Positions 1 to 10,599 of a stretch of 64,000 bases of DNA are shown in pieces. Origin of the DNA: Magicicada septendecula (Eukaryota; Arthropoda; Insecta; Hemiptera; Cicadidae); NCBI GenBank assembly GCA_034769895.1, contig CM068373.1:204001964-204065963 (forward strand). The letters run 5' to 3'. Below the pieces are notes generated by a model that saw only the letters and a list, made by a program, of their open reading frames with translations, was not told the origin of the DNA and did no database searches. Every line of letters begins with the position of its first letter. Position 1 is the first letter of the stretch. The translations under genes and the position numbers were made by a program.

Positions 1-110
1 GAGTTAGTACAGGGGCTTCAAGTTTAATAGTGCGATTTAAAAATACTTAATGGCTAGTAAATTAATTTTTTTTATTTATTTAAGATTCTAATTTCAATTA
101 AATCGTCACA
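1..110 (-). repeat. 3' LTR of the gypsy element, partial
   Basis: It matches 7738-7847 over 110 bases with one substitution (position 21, a versus g). Its right edge at 110 is the LTR start in element orientation. The purine-rich stretch just inside it (minus strand of about 111-121, GCGGTGGAGTA) fits a polypurine tract. Confidence 0.9.
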
Positions 111-567
111 TACTCCACCGCTTAAAATCCTCATTACGAATTTTGTGAGCCTAACGCAAACTTGGGGACTTGGAGTATGCTTGGTGTCAGTGTGTGGAAT
201 TTCTCTCACATAGTTATTGGCAAGCGTTATACCCATTTATTTCTTCTCCACAACACAATATACTTTTATATTTTCTTATAAACTACCTTTTTTTTTACAT
301 ACTATTCACACTTAATATCTACATTTTAAAACACAAAACTCTTTCTTATGTCTACTACTTAAATCTACTACCGGTTTTTTCTTTGGGTTTTTATTACTCT
401 CTTCTTAGAGTAATTTTCTAAATATTTTGCTATTTAGAATTCAGTTTAGTTGTCATTGAGTACTCATTTACTTATCTTTCGCTGAACTGGATCTCAGGTT
501 GATCAGGCCTCATTTCCAAATTCTACGATTAACACTTAGCACGGTTACTGATGTATAATATACTTCA
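111..567 (-). other. gypsy 3' internal region, no gene
   Basis: This lies between the end of pol and the 3' LTR. It holds a polypurine-tract-like segment next to the LTR and otherwise AT-rich sequence. A plus-strand open frame at 170-421 has no recognisable domain and is taken as chance. Confidence 0.6.
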
Positions 568-975
568 TTACCTAGTATTACCTTTTCTATTTTTGGCTAT
601 ACTATTTCTTATCTTCTTCTTATACAATTTTATCTGCGAAATATGTGTTCTCCTCACATATTCTCGAGTCGCAGGTTCGTACAAGGCTACTGTAACTGGA
701 GTTAAGTACTTCTGGATTTGGTAAGGGCCACACCATCGGTATGATAGTTTAGAGGTGGTCTTATCAATTGCACTACTAGTCGGGTGAGTCTTGTACATTA
801 CTAAGTCACCTACTTGGTACCTAACTGAATTGTTATGAATACTTTTCTCGTGGTATTTTATGGATTTCTCTAAGTTCGCTCTTAAATTAGAGCGGGCTTT
901 ATTCCATATTTGCTTAATCTGCTTATCCTTTATTTGCGGAGGTAGCAGGTCGTGTATTTTCCATTTTGTGGACAA
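568..975 (-). pseudogene. pol: gypsy pol C-terminal fragment (post-integrase)
   Basis: A 135-residue open piece with the basic, SH3-like tail typical of Ty3/gypsy integrases (GDLVMYKTHPTSS, then YRWCGPYQIQKYLTP). It is separated from the integrase core by a frameshift and an in-frame stop between about 1040 and 1110. The tail of these integrases commonly helps bind DNA or chromatin. It ends about 450 bases before the 3' LTR, as expected for the end of pol. The first Met is only the first in the open piece, not a true start. Confidence 0.8.
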
Positions 976-1045
976 GGGGTGGTTTGGTTTGTATTTATAC
1001 AGTAACTCAAACGGGGTCGACTTGTAACCTTCGTGATAAGCTGAA

Positions 1046-2140
1046 TTAAAGGCTTATTGAATCCAGGATAGGTTTTGGTCCCAAGACGTGTGATCGTTCG
1101 CATGATAAGGCGATTAATGCAGATTTGAGGTTTCGTAGATACCTTTCAGCAATATTGCCTTGCGGTCGATACTCCGTAGTGGTTATATGGTCTATACCCA
1201 ACTTGAAACACATATTCTTAAATTCTTTCGCTTTAAACTGTGGTCCGTTATCTGACACTATACGTACAGGTGTATCGTAGTCTTTAAATAATCTTTCCTG
1301 TAATATTTTTACAGTCGTCGACGCTAATGCTCGTCGCATGGGATACATCCAAACAAATTTGGTGAACGAATCTACACAGATGAGTAACATAGTATTACCT
1401 GATTTCGATCGTGGATAAGGACCTGAAAAGTCTAGATAAAGTTTGGAGAAAGGGGTCTTAGGGATTTCCGAAATCAATTGGCCTACCTGATTATTTCTGG
1501 CAGGTTTACTGAGGGCACATAATTTACATTTCTTTACGAAACTAGCTATTTCGCTGTTCATATTGTTCCAATGATATTCCTTTCGAACACGATGTATTGT
1601 TTTATTGATTCCCATATGGGCTCCAATGGTAGATGAATGGAAGTACTCCATCAGCATGGGCTTAATCACATCAGGGGCGATTATTCTTAGTTCCTTTCCG
1701 CTTCTTATTTTATGGCATAGTACACTTTTACTCAATTCGTATTTCTCGGATTTAATACCTTGCGCAAGTTGTTCTATAATAGGTTTCAGTAAAGGGTCTT
1801 GTTGTTGATACAAGGCAATGTTTGTAAAGGCAAGGTGGAACTCAGTAATTACGGCGTTAGCAAGTGCTATTTCCGGATTCTCCTTGCTTCCGGGAGTATT
1901 AGTGGGCGACTGGAACATACGGGACAGGGTATCAGCGACTACGTTTTGTGTACCTTTAATATGCTGCACTCTGAATTTGTAGCACTTTAACCTCAATACC
2001 CATCTTCCAATACGTCCTAACTGTTTAGGGTGATTCAGTAACCAAGATAATGCTTGATTATCAGTTTCCAAAAGGAATTCTTTATGTTCTAGGAAGGGTT
2101 TAAACTTCTCGAATGCAAAAACAATGGCTAAACATTCCAA
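1046..2140 (-). pseudogene. pol: gypsy RNase H (end) and integrase
   Basis: The N-terminal ~75 residues are the end of an RNase H domain (FLLETDNQALSWLL). An HHCC zinc-binding module follows at about residues 168-210 (ending CKLCALSK). The DDE core follows with LDFSGPYP (first Asp), IVSDNGPQF (second Asp) and AERYLRNLK (Glu). Integrase inserts the element cDNA into chromosomal DNA. A single in-frame TAG at 2144-2146 separates this piece from the reverse transcriptase in the same frame. At the other end the frame is lost near 1046-1110. All three catalytic residues are present, so the damage is by interruption. Confidence 0.9.
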
Positions 2141-2143
2141 TTC

Positions 2144-3142
2144 CTATGCGGAATATTTTCTTTCTTGGTCGCTCAAGGTTCGCGATGCATAACTAATAGG
2201 TAGTCTACTGTTTTCTATCTCTTGATAGATGACTGCACCTAACGCTACACTGGAACTGTCGGTCTGCACTACGAAAGGTTTCGTGAAATCGGCTAGTTGG
2301 AAAACTGGGGGAGATATGATACTTTCTTTGAGTTGTTCAAACGCATTTTGATGTTGTGCGCTCCATTCAAACTTCGCTCCCTTCTTTCTTAAGGAATTTA
2401 GGGGTGCTGCTATTTCGGCAAGATGGGGAATATATTTGTGGAAATAATTTACCATTCCCAAAAATCGGGCTATACCTTTTGCATCTCGTGGGGGTGAAAA
2501 TTCTCTAATAGCGCGGGTTCGTTCGGGGTCAATGCTTACTTTTCCATTCGCTTTCACGATGTGACCTAAGAATGAAAACTGTGGGACGGCAAAATTTACC
2601 TTTTTTGGGTTAACAGTTAATCCTGCTTTTTTTAACCGAGATAATACTTCACGTAGGTGTTGCAGATGTTGTTCCATTGATTCGCTATAGATAACGATGT
2701 CGTCCAAGTAGTGGTACACATATTTAAATTTAATATCGTGAAATATCCTTTCTAATAATCTACTACATACGGAACTTCCTTGAGATATTCCAAAGGGTAC
2801 TCTAGTAAATTGGTACAAGTTAAAAGGAACGGCAAACGCGGTTAGACGTTTTGATTCTTCCGAAAGGGGTATTTGGTGAAATTCTTGATTCAGATCCATT
2901 ACAGTAAAGACTTTCGCTTTCGTGAAGTAATGGAAAGCACTATGGATGTCTGGAAGAGGAATAGATTCAAATTCTATTCGTTTGTTTAATTGCCGGTAGT
3001 CCACAACTAGTCTGTGCTTATCGTGACCTTTCGGTACTAAAAAGGAGGGGGATGAATATGGGGACGTAGAGGGTTCAATGACTCCTTGTTCCAACAACTT
3101 TTTGATATGGTTTCTCATCACTTCCATCTTGGGAGACGACAA
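2144..3142 (-). pseudogene. pol: gypsy reverse transcriptase and start of RNase H
   Basis: This 332-residue piece holds LVPKGHDKHRLVVDYRQLN, FTVMDLNQEFHQIPL (motif A Asp), FGISQGSS (motif B) and YHYLDDIVIYS (the YxDD box). It then gives QHQNAFEQLK and the first RNase H Asp in VVQTDSSSVALGAVIYQ. It makes DNA from the element RNA inside virus-like particles. The first Met at 3142 is inside the domain and the frame lacks the usual upstream start. It ends at TAG 2144-2146 inside RNase H. Confidence 0.92.
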
Positions 3143-3218
3143 CTTGTACGGAGGTAGGCGTATTACTTTCTGATCGCTCAGATTAATTTTATATTCTATT
3201 AGTTTAGTGAGTCCTAGC

Positions 3219-3773
3219 TTAGGTGTAAGAACTGAGGAAAATTCTTTTATTAATTTCAGTATTCTCTAGATGAGATAAATCAGACTCTTGGTGTATTACG
3301 TGTGCAGTAGATGATCTAGTTTTTGTTTGTTTGTCATTATTACAATCAAATTTATATTTCCGTGTACGGTCGAATCGAAAATAATATTTTTGCTCATAGA
3401 TGTCAAGAATCATTCCCGTTTTACTAATAAAGTCTGCTCCCAATATTAAGTCGGGTCCTAATTCATTACATACTAACATAGTAAAAACCCAGGTTAGGTT
3501 CTTGATTTTAACTTTAACGGTAATGCTCAGTTTTATTATTATATTTAGTTTATTTGCGGTAGCACACTTTATATTCACCGCTTGACTCCGTTTTACTAGA
3601 TGGTGTTTCGATAATTTGTCTGCTAACTCTTGACTGATTAAGGTTCTGGTAGATCCCGAATCAATTAATGCGATTGTGGAGGTAACACCTAGGTCTACTT
3701 GGATTAAGAGTAATAGACTTTTAGTCCAGTTAGATTTATTTATAGCGTTACATTTTTCAAGAAATTTTCTCAC
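3219..3773 (-). pseudogene. pro: gypsy aspartic protease region
   Basis: The 184-residue open piece contains ALIDSGSTRTLIS, with the DSG active-site triad of a retroviral-type aspartic protease, and the flap/dimer region ending DLILGADFI. It lies between gag and reverse transcriptase in the expected place and would process Gag-Pol. It is not in the same open frame as the reverse transcriptase, so either a lesion or programmed shifting separates them. Given the other breaks, a lesion is more likely. Confidence 0.85.
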
Positions 3774-3904
3774 GTAGGGATCTTTTTCTTTAGAACTTCT
3801 TTTCCTTCCACTTTTGTTATATAATATTTTTTTTTTATACGTTTCTTTAGGTTCACCAGATTTCGAGTTGCTGTGGAAGACACAGGATTTCGGGTCTCCC
3901 TGCC

Positions 3905-5386
3905 TTACATGTTTTTTGGATCTAAGTGTTTACTTTCCAATTGCTTGCTCTTACAGTCTTTTCTTATATGTCCATATTTGCCGCAATTATAACAGATGGG
4001 CTTATTACGAGGAGGGTACCTTGTTTCCGTTTTAGATGGTGTTACTTTTAACTTACCAGAACTGTGCACATTGTGAGGTCTATTGAATACTTGCCTTTCA
4101 TGCAGGGTTGTTACACCGGGCTCTAGGGCTCGCAATTCATTTCTATTTGTTTCTGCTGATTTCATCGTCTGTCTATTTTGATTGGAGTACCATACATTTG
4201 AAGAATGGATACTGCATTGTTCTAGATCTGCAATGGTGTTCGGTCGATTTATCAAAGCTAAACGAGATCTTTCCTCTGGTGACAGTCCTACTAAAATGGT
4301 GTCGACCATCTGTGTCTCATTCCAATCTACACGTAGTAGTCGAGATGACTCCCTGATATCTGAGATGTAATGAGCTAATCTCTCGTGATTTCCTTGTACT
4401 CGTAGTACGGTCTTTCTTTTAAGTTCTTCATAAATTCCGGTTGGAATAAAATACTTTATTATTGAGGTATGTAGGTCTTCTACTGGAAGTGTAGAGCTTA
4501 ATGCTTCTATCACACGATTCTTTAACGGGGGTTTACATTTCGGTAGCAGAACTTGCAAAATTTGCCAATCATTCAGCTGCTGTAGATCTTTTATCTGCAG
4601 GAGATATTTGATGAAATTTAGTAGTTTGGAGACATTTAGTCCATCGGTGTAAGGGATTTCAGTTAAAAGTTTCTCCACAGGATGAGTGATTTTTCCATAT
4701 AGGTCTGCGTTATGGTTCAAGGTTGGCATTCCTTTAGGAGAACGATATGATGCATTCGGGGTGGTCACTTCGTGCGTTCCGGGACGAATCTGGAAACGAT
4801 TGGGAGGAGGGGCATTTAAATCAGGATATTGCTCGTGATTAGCTTGCATTTGCGATACGGCGGGTGAGTCGCGATCAGTGTTAGGCGGAGGTAGATCAGT
4901 GGTAGGGGATTGAACTGGGGAGATGTGGAGTTTCTTCAAGGACTTCTCAATTTCATCCATTCGGAACGAGTTGGATCTTCTTCTTAACTCATTAATAATA
5001 GTGGGTAATCGACGTAAAGCTTCGCCAGCAAGGTTTTGGACTTCAGGAGGTATTTCCGTAAGATTAGGCCAGATCAACAAATTTTTTATTCGCCGGGTTA
5101 AATGCTCTATTCTCTGGGTAGTCCGCAGAATTATCGCCGGAGATTTCTCGTCTTGGAGGGTTTGAGACAATAAGGTTAGCTCACTATATTTGGCATTACA
5201 AATTTCTCTCTCGCTCTCATAATCGAGTCCGCTTAGGTTGCTTAATTGCGCGGGTGTATCAAACCCACTTTCGCGTATTGATCTACGCAATTCCGCGACT
5301 GTTACATTCGCATGGGGTAGTCCACGCAAAAGAGCTTCGTAAGATAGCTCATCCTTTAATAGTAAATCCGGATTAAATTGAGCCAT
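3905..5386 (-). CDS. gag: gypsy Gag with CCHC zinc knuckle
   Basis: An intact 493-residue frame starting at ATG 5386. It has an alpha-helical N-terminal half, a proline-rich linker near residues 165-200, a capsid-like domain (about 230-400) and a C-terminal zinc knuckle CYNCGKYGHIRKDC followed by a basic tail. Gag forms the particle and the knuckle binds element RNA. The start follows a non-coding leader. This is the only retroelement gene in the window that looks fully open from start to stop. Confidence 0.88.
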   Translation of the reverse strand: MAQFNPDLLLKDELSYEALLRGLPHANVTVAELRRSIRESGFDTPAQLSNLSGLDYESEREICNAKYSELTLLSQTLQDEKSPAIILRTTQRIEHLTRRIKNLLIWPNLTEIPPEVQNLAGEALRRLPTIINELRRRSNSFRMDEIEKSLKKLHISPVQSPTTDLPPPNTDRDSPAVSQMQANHEQYPDLNAPPPNRFQIRPGTHEVTTPNASYRSPKGMPTLNHNADLYGKITHPVEKLLTEIPYTDGLNVSKLLNFIKYLLQIKDLQQLNDWQILQVLLPKCKPPLKNRVIEALSSTLPVEDLHTSIIKYFIPTGIYEELKRKTVLRVQGNHERLAHYISDIRESSRLLRVDWNETQMVDTILVGLSPEERSRLALINRPNTIADLEQCSIHSSNVWYSNQNRQTMKSAETNRNELRALEPGVTTLHERQVFNRPHNVHSSGKLKVTPSKTETRYPPRNKPICYNCGKYGHIRKDCKSKQLESKHLDPKNM

Positions 5387-7737
5387 TGTTATCTTATTTC
5401 TAACACATTAAAACGTACTTAAAATTGATTTTACAACACTACACACTAACTACATAGACAAGGTGCATTCTTGGGTAAATCATTTGCATAATTCAGAAGA
5501 GAATAATTTCTCTTCTAAGGGAGAGACAGAAATTCCACACACACATATTTCAATGTTAAATCGCCGATCAGCTGTTTGCTGGAATGTAGGTCACCCTCTT
5601 TTATTTAATAAACAAAGACAAGGTAAGTGTATGCGTGGGAACGAGGGGATTACGCACACGTATTGTTCTCTACACAATGCCACAGGCTAACTTACTTGAC
5701 CGGTTTTAACTGGAGAAGCCAGCTCGGACGCATGGGGTGAATCTCATTCAACAAAACACGCTTTACAAGTTACAAGTGTATTACGGTTATAACAGTCTGA
5801 GTTTAGTAATTAATTCTCGTACTTTAACTTTCGCCTATTAACTTATTTTTTTTTAGTAACAATTTTAAGTTACGAAATTCTTTCCACGTAATTAACCGGG
5901 TCTACTTTACACAGGAGTATATATTTTTTACTTTTACCGTGACGACAGACATACACTGATATACTATGCAGGCATATTCAAGAAACTACAGGTCTTGGAT
6001 TGTCACAATATAAACCTGTTAAAGATTGAACAGATCAACAAGCACTACAATTCATGTACCTACTTGCATTTGGCTTCATACAATGATATTTCAAGTTATA
6101 CAGACTATCATTTACGTATCTTAAAATAAATTCATTTTATTAAAATTAATGTTACATAAAATACATTAACTGAGCGCATATATCAAATTACTGAGTACCG
6201 AGAGTTATCTAATTTACTACGTAACAATTACTTTAATTATCAGCGTGACGTATCTTTGTTAACGTCACGATGCTTACAACCTTTTAATAATTAAGCAGAG
6301 TGGCGCAATTTTGTAACGTTTTTTACCACGTTACAAATCCAGGGAACCCATCTTAATTGACACCTGCCAATTACATGGGCTGCCTACGTTGTAACGAACT
6401 GTTATTAAACTCAACATAATTGAACAAATTACTTAAGCTAATTATTAGGAGACAAGGGAAGGTATTTCACTGATTTATGCACTCATTTTCTTGTGTAATA
6501 AGATGACTTCTCTTTATTAACAACTGATATGAAAAGATCCCGTGACATAATTAATTAGATTAAAATATTTAAATGGTTTTCTGAAAAACTAGGGATCATA
6601 ATGATTATGTACTTTTTTACCTCGGATCCGAGTTTACTTTAAATATATCTATAGCAAATACTTCTGAGTATTTTTAAGTTCATCTAGTTGCTTGCAAGAC
6701 TTCATTTACCATTTGACGAATGGTATTATTAACTAAAGTGATTATAATTTACATTTACATATAATGCGTTACAACGTATGATATTCAATATTACAGTAAA
6801 CTCTTAGTTGGTCTCATTTATAGTTTAAAGAAAATTATAGTCTTTGAAAAGTGTCTTTTCTCTGTAAGTTATGTCTCAAATATAATTAACTCTCGATAGG
6901 CAAGCTATCGAGTCACCTTTACAATAAGTCGTGGTGACCTCGTCCTGGGGTGTCTCTCTTGGGAATTCTTGAAGTCGGCGTCGTCATCTGGGTCGTGTCT
7001 TCGGCGAGTACTAGATAGCGGGTTTACTGCGGAGATTGAAGTTTTTCTTGTTAAAGTTGGTGTAGATCCACGTAGGTCCTCGTCAGCGTCTTATGCCTCG
7101 TATACGTCCACATGTGAAGTTTATGCAGGTCACATCTTCATATGTATAGTTGTACTTGAATTTACCTCTTGAGGGGAGACGTCATCTTGCTTACTACTTG
7201 TTAGATTTTTTTGTTTTAACTTATTACTTTTTTTTATAACACAACTTTCTACAATTCACACATTACACTCGCTCGCCACGTTTAGCAGTGGTAGCTAACA
7301 TTTAAAAGAAATTTAACCAGTGCATTTTGGTGGAGCTCTCGCTCGTAGTTCTATACGCTCTGACGGCAGCATTGTGACTCTACTCGATTCGACTGGCACA
7401 TTACAACGGAGCGGGCCGAGTACTCCGCGATAATATAGTTCCTATTTTTATTTAAATTGACATTCTTATTACAAAAAACAATACATTAATTATACATATA
7501 TAATTTAAGTGAATTATTTTAACTACTACTCGTGCCTTCAAATTACTAATTACAAACATTATGATTTTTATATTTTCCTAAGTTACAGACGACTCGCTAT
7601 GCACGTTGTGTCCGGAATTAACAGGTCACCGCATGATGACTAGCAAAAGGGTTAACTGTGATATTAATAGCTTTTTACAATTCGAATTTTTATTAATGCT
7701 TTAGTTAGATTTTCCATTTACATCTCATACTTATTCT
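5387..7737 (-). other. gypsy leader and body of the 5' LTR
   Basis: In element orientation this holds most of the 5' LTR followed by the untranslated leader before gag. The inner LTR edge and the tRNA primer site could not be fixed, because the matching LTR lies mostly outside the window. No gene is recognised; several short plus-strand open frames here look random. Confidence 0.55.
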
Positions 7738-7847
7738 GAGTTAGTACAGGGGCTTCAGGTTTAATAGTGCGATTTAAAAATACTTAATGGCTAGTAAATT
7801 AATTTTTTTTATTTATTTAAGATTCTAATTTCAATTAAATCGTCACA
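7738..7847 (-). repeat. 5' LTR outer end of the gypsy element
   Basis: Second copy of bases 1-110 with one mismatch. The outer edge is the CA at 7846-7847. The sequence beyond (acattag...) belongs to an older retroelement remnant. Confidence 0.9.
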
Positions 7848-7859
7848 ACATTAGTGACT

Positions 7860-8420
7860 GATGATGTTTCACTAAATATGTCTTTGCGTTTCTATAACAA
7901 TCTGTCTAATGCATTTTGCTGTAGTTTATTCAATTTATTATTATTTTCCAGATCATTCTCGTTAGAGTCCGGTTACTGTATACTTACTTCAGGTCGATTT
8001 ATAGCTATAACTTCATTTTTCTGCATTGTGTATTTTTGTAGGGGTTCATTTAATTTAATTTTATATAGTTTACCTTTTACCCTAAACTCCATCATTTGGT
8101 CACACACACAAATCAAGTCTAGTTTGGACACTTTTTAAATGGTCAATGCCAATAATAATGTCATATATCAAATTATCTATGATTAAAAAGGGAATTTCCC
8201 ATCTCCATTCGTCATTAGCGATGTTGACATAAATCCGTTTGTCGATTTTTTTTCCTTTAGTACTTATGGCGGTCTGTAATTGTGTATTGTTTACAGGTGG
8301 CACAGATGATTGTTTACAATGCTGTTTATTTCTATTAATAAATTTCCGATTTATAACTCATGACTCTGCGCCCGTATCGAAAAGTATTTCAGTACATACT
8401 CCATTTTCCACTTAGCAACG
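7860..8420 (-). pseudogene. Retroelement aspartic protease remnant
   Basis: The minus-strand translation contains LFDTGAES near 8380-8400 (the DTG active site), followed directly by an in-frame stop. It then runs through 8303-8100 (KKIDKRIYVNIANDEW, FLIIDNLIYDIIIGIDHLK), which matches the flap and C-terminal strand of retroelement proteases. The frame continues toward 7860 with the basic linker expected before reverse transcriptase. It once cleaved Gag-Pol and is now inactive. Confidence 0.72.
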
Positions 8421-8716
8421 ATAGTAAGACATTTATTTTTAGATATACTGCTATTACTTTTTTTTTGGGCGTCACTATTGTTCTGCAATTCATCACGCAT
8501 ATCACCTGGGTACACTACATTAATACGAAAGGTCTTGTTGCTATTTTTTACACTTATTACTAACTTTTTTACGTCTAATATTGTTTTTATACATACTAAT
8601 ATCGCTTTGGCTTGTGTTTTGTAATTTTTTTCTTTGTGTGGTCGTAACCGTCTGTGTTTGTAACCCTGTTTTTTCCACTATTTTATTTAATAGTGGATAC
8701 TGTTGGTTTATTTGTT

Positions 8717-9330
8717 TTATATGTTTCTTATTATCCCATTTTGGTTTGTTTTATTTTTTGTTGGGTTTCTGCGTATACTTATATTCATTTGTGTTACTAT
8801 GTTCACATATGTTTTACTAGGATCTGGACTTTGACCTTTATTGATTAAACCTTCCCATTGGGACAACAGCACTAGTATCTCTTCTAGCCGGCTTATTCCT
8901 CTTGCCATCACGGCAACACGTATGTTCTGCTCGAAATGATAGGCTAGCTTATGTATGAGCCCGACTTCCGTAAGTGGTGGACGTAGGTGTTTTGTTTTTG
9001 CCACTTGCTAAATTACATATTGTTCCTTTGTCTGACGCCCATACACGTACTTATCAAACTCTAGCCGATCGTGTACCTTTCGTTGTACATGCTGGTTCCA
9101 ATATCTGGCTTCAAAGGCGTTTACAAAGTCTTCATACGTGGTGACCTGATCTCTTATGAACGTATACCATTGTGCTGCGGAATTTCTACAGTATTTTGCA
9201 ACAAGGTTAATTTTGTCCTAATGCGTCAAATGGTTTCTAATAGACTCCATTGTTTTTTCGCATTGTCTTAAAAACTCTATTGGATTGTCATTCTCATCAC
9301 CGTAGAACTTGGGGTGTTGGTTTAGCCCTT
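8717..9330 (-). pseudogene. Retroelement Gag core remnant
   Basis: The minus strand reads DNPIEFLRQCEKTMES near 9290-9240, then a capsid-like stretch ending KVHDRLEFDKYVYGRQTKEQ, and then the open piece 9004-8717 beginning MAKTKHLRPPLTEVG with AYHFEQNIRVAVMARGI. This is the helical capsid pattern of Ty3/gypsy-type Gag. Two in-frame stops lie inside. No zinc knuckle was found between this and the protease. Confidence 0.75.
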
Positions 9331-9400
9331 CCATATTATGGTATACATACGTTATACGGCTACCCTGTCCAGTGTTACCTAGATTCTAATTACATAAATC

Positions 9401-10129
9401 GTAATTTCTAAAAGCTTTTTTTTATGTCTTTTAGTTTATTATTGTTTTAATTAAATTTATATAAATGATTTCACTTCCATTGTTTGATGAACGATGCGAT
9501 TTTGCTCCTTTTGTTCTTGAAAATCGTCGACAGATGTTTCTTTTAGGTAGACATTCAGGATACTGTTGTTTCTCCTGTTGTTCCTTTAGGATCTCCTTCT
9601 GCTCTCAGCGTTCAGGGTCGTTTTCCGGGTTGAGTACTTCAACAAACAGTGGTCAATTACTACTTATTAATGATCTGTATGGTGTATAAAACAATACACT
9701 ACTCCGGCTAACTTGAAGTGTTCATATAGTCCCTAAGCGGACAATCTTGAACTGTAGTATACTAGCACTCGATATTATTTAGTAGCAAACGTTATTACAT
9801 GTGCTCGTCGCTCTTGATAGACCTATCGTCCTAAGTCGGAGGAAACGATTACACGTTATTGAGTTCAAACGAGACTGCTTCTTCTGAGTTCTAATCGAGA
9901 CTCCCTTACATCCCATCAAAGCTAAAATCTACTACTGCATTAGCCAATTTCATTGGTCAAAACGTTCCCTCACCCTTACGGCTCTAGTCAAAATAAAGTC
10001 CTTCAAGTACAATATTGTCTATGAACTATGTAAAACATGCAAATCAAACCTGTATAATTTTATTGCTTTTATTTTGAGTCATAAACCTTTTTTTATGAAA
10101 AAACCTCACATATTTCGTTCTTTAAGTTA
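9401..10129. other. No recognised gene
   Basis: AT-rich sequence between the older gag remnant and the Helitron. It may include the start of that gag and its leader. Nothing else is recognised. Confidence 0.5.
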
Positions 10130-10132
10130 TCT

Positions 10133-10522
10133 ATAATATAACGCGCTAGGTAGTGTGTCCGTCATCGGTATGTTACCATAGTAACAAGTAAATAAACAAA
10201 TGATATTTACCGGCATCGAATCCGTTCCTATAGTTTTTAATGTTTTTACTATGCGATTGTGTTGATATCTTTTGTAATTTTGTATACAGGTACGTCTATA
10301 TATTTTGTAATTGTCCTATATTTCTGTATAATATAACGCGGTAGGTAGTGTGTCAGTCATCGGTATGTTACCATAGTAACAAGTAAATAAACAAATGATA
10401 TTTACCGGCATCGAATCCGTTCCTATAGTTTTTAATGTTTTTACTATGCGATTGTGTTGATATGTTTTGTAATTCTGTATACAGGTACGTCTATATATTT
10501 TGTAATTGTCCTATGTTTCTGT
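10133..10522 (+). repeat. 195-bp tandem duplication at Helitron 5' end
   Basis: Two head-to-tail copies with a 195-base period (10133-10327 and 10328-10522), near identical. Each begins ATAATATAACGCG just after a TC dinucleotide, so the element has two candidate 5' termini (10130 and about 10323). Confidence 0.9.
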
Positions 10523-10599
10523 ATATGTTTTAATTGTGATATTTATGTTTATACGTATTTCTGATGATCCAATGAATAAGTAATGAAATACGATCAAAT

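Larger units (their letters stand above)
1..7847 (-). mobile_element. Ty3/gypsy LTR retrotransposon (left LTR cut by window edge)
   Basis: The minus strand carries gag (5386-3905), protease (3773-3219), reverse transcriptase (3142-2144), RNase H-integrase (2140-1046) and a pol C-terminal piece (975-568), which is the Ty3/gypsy order. Bases 1-110 and 7738-7847 are the same sequence with one mismatch and no indel. Both end in CA on the plus strand, so the LTR starts TGTGACG in element orientation. The left (3') LTR continues out of the window. No envelope-like gene is seen between pol and the 3' LTR. The coding region has at least two in-frame stops and one frameshift, so this copy looks non-autonomous despite near-identical LTR ends. 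Confidence 0.93.
7848..9400 (-). mobile_element. Older LTR-retroelement gag-protease remnant
   Basis: Minus-strand pieces of a second retroelement, unrelated in sequence to the gypsy copy beside it: a Gag core at about 9330-8717 and an aspartic protease at about 8420-8100. Stops break both. No reverse transcriptase follows because the younger gypsy element begins at 7847; the missing pol may lie left of the window. No LTRs were recognised for this copy. Confidence 0.75.

Noticed and set aside
5387..7737. Attempt to place the tRNA primer-binding site and inner LTR edge of the gypsy element
   Set aside because: Several CCA-near-TG positions exist but none could be chosen without the full second LTR.
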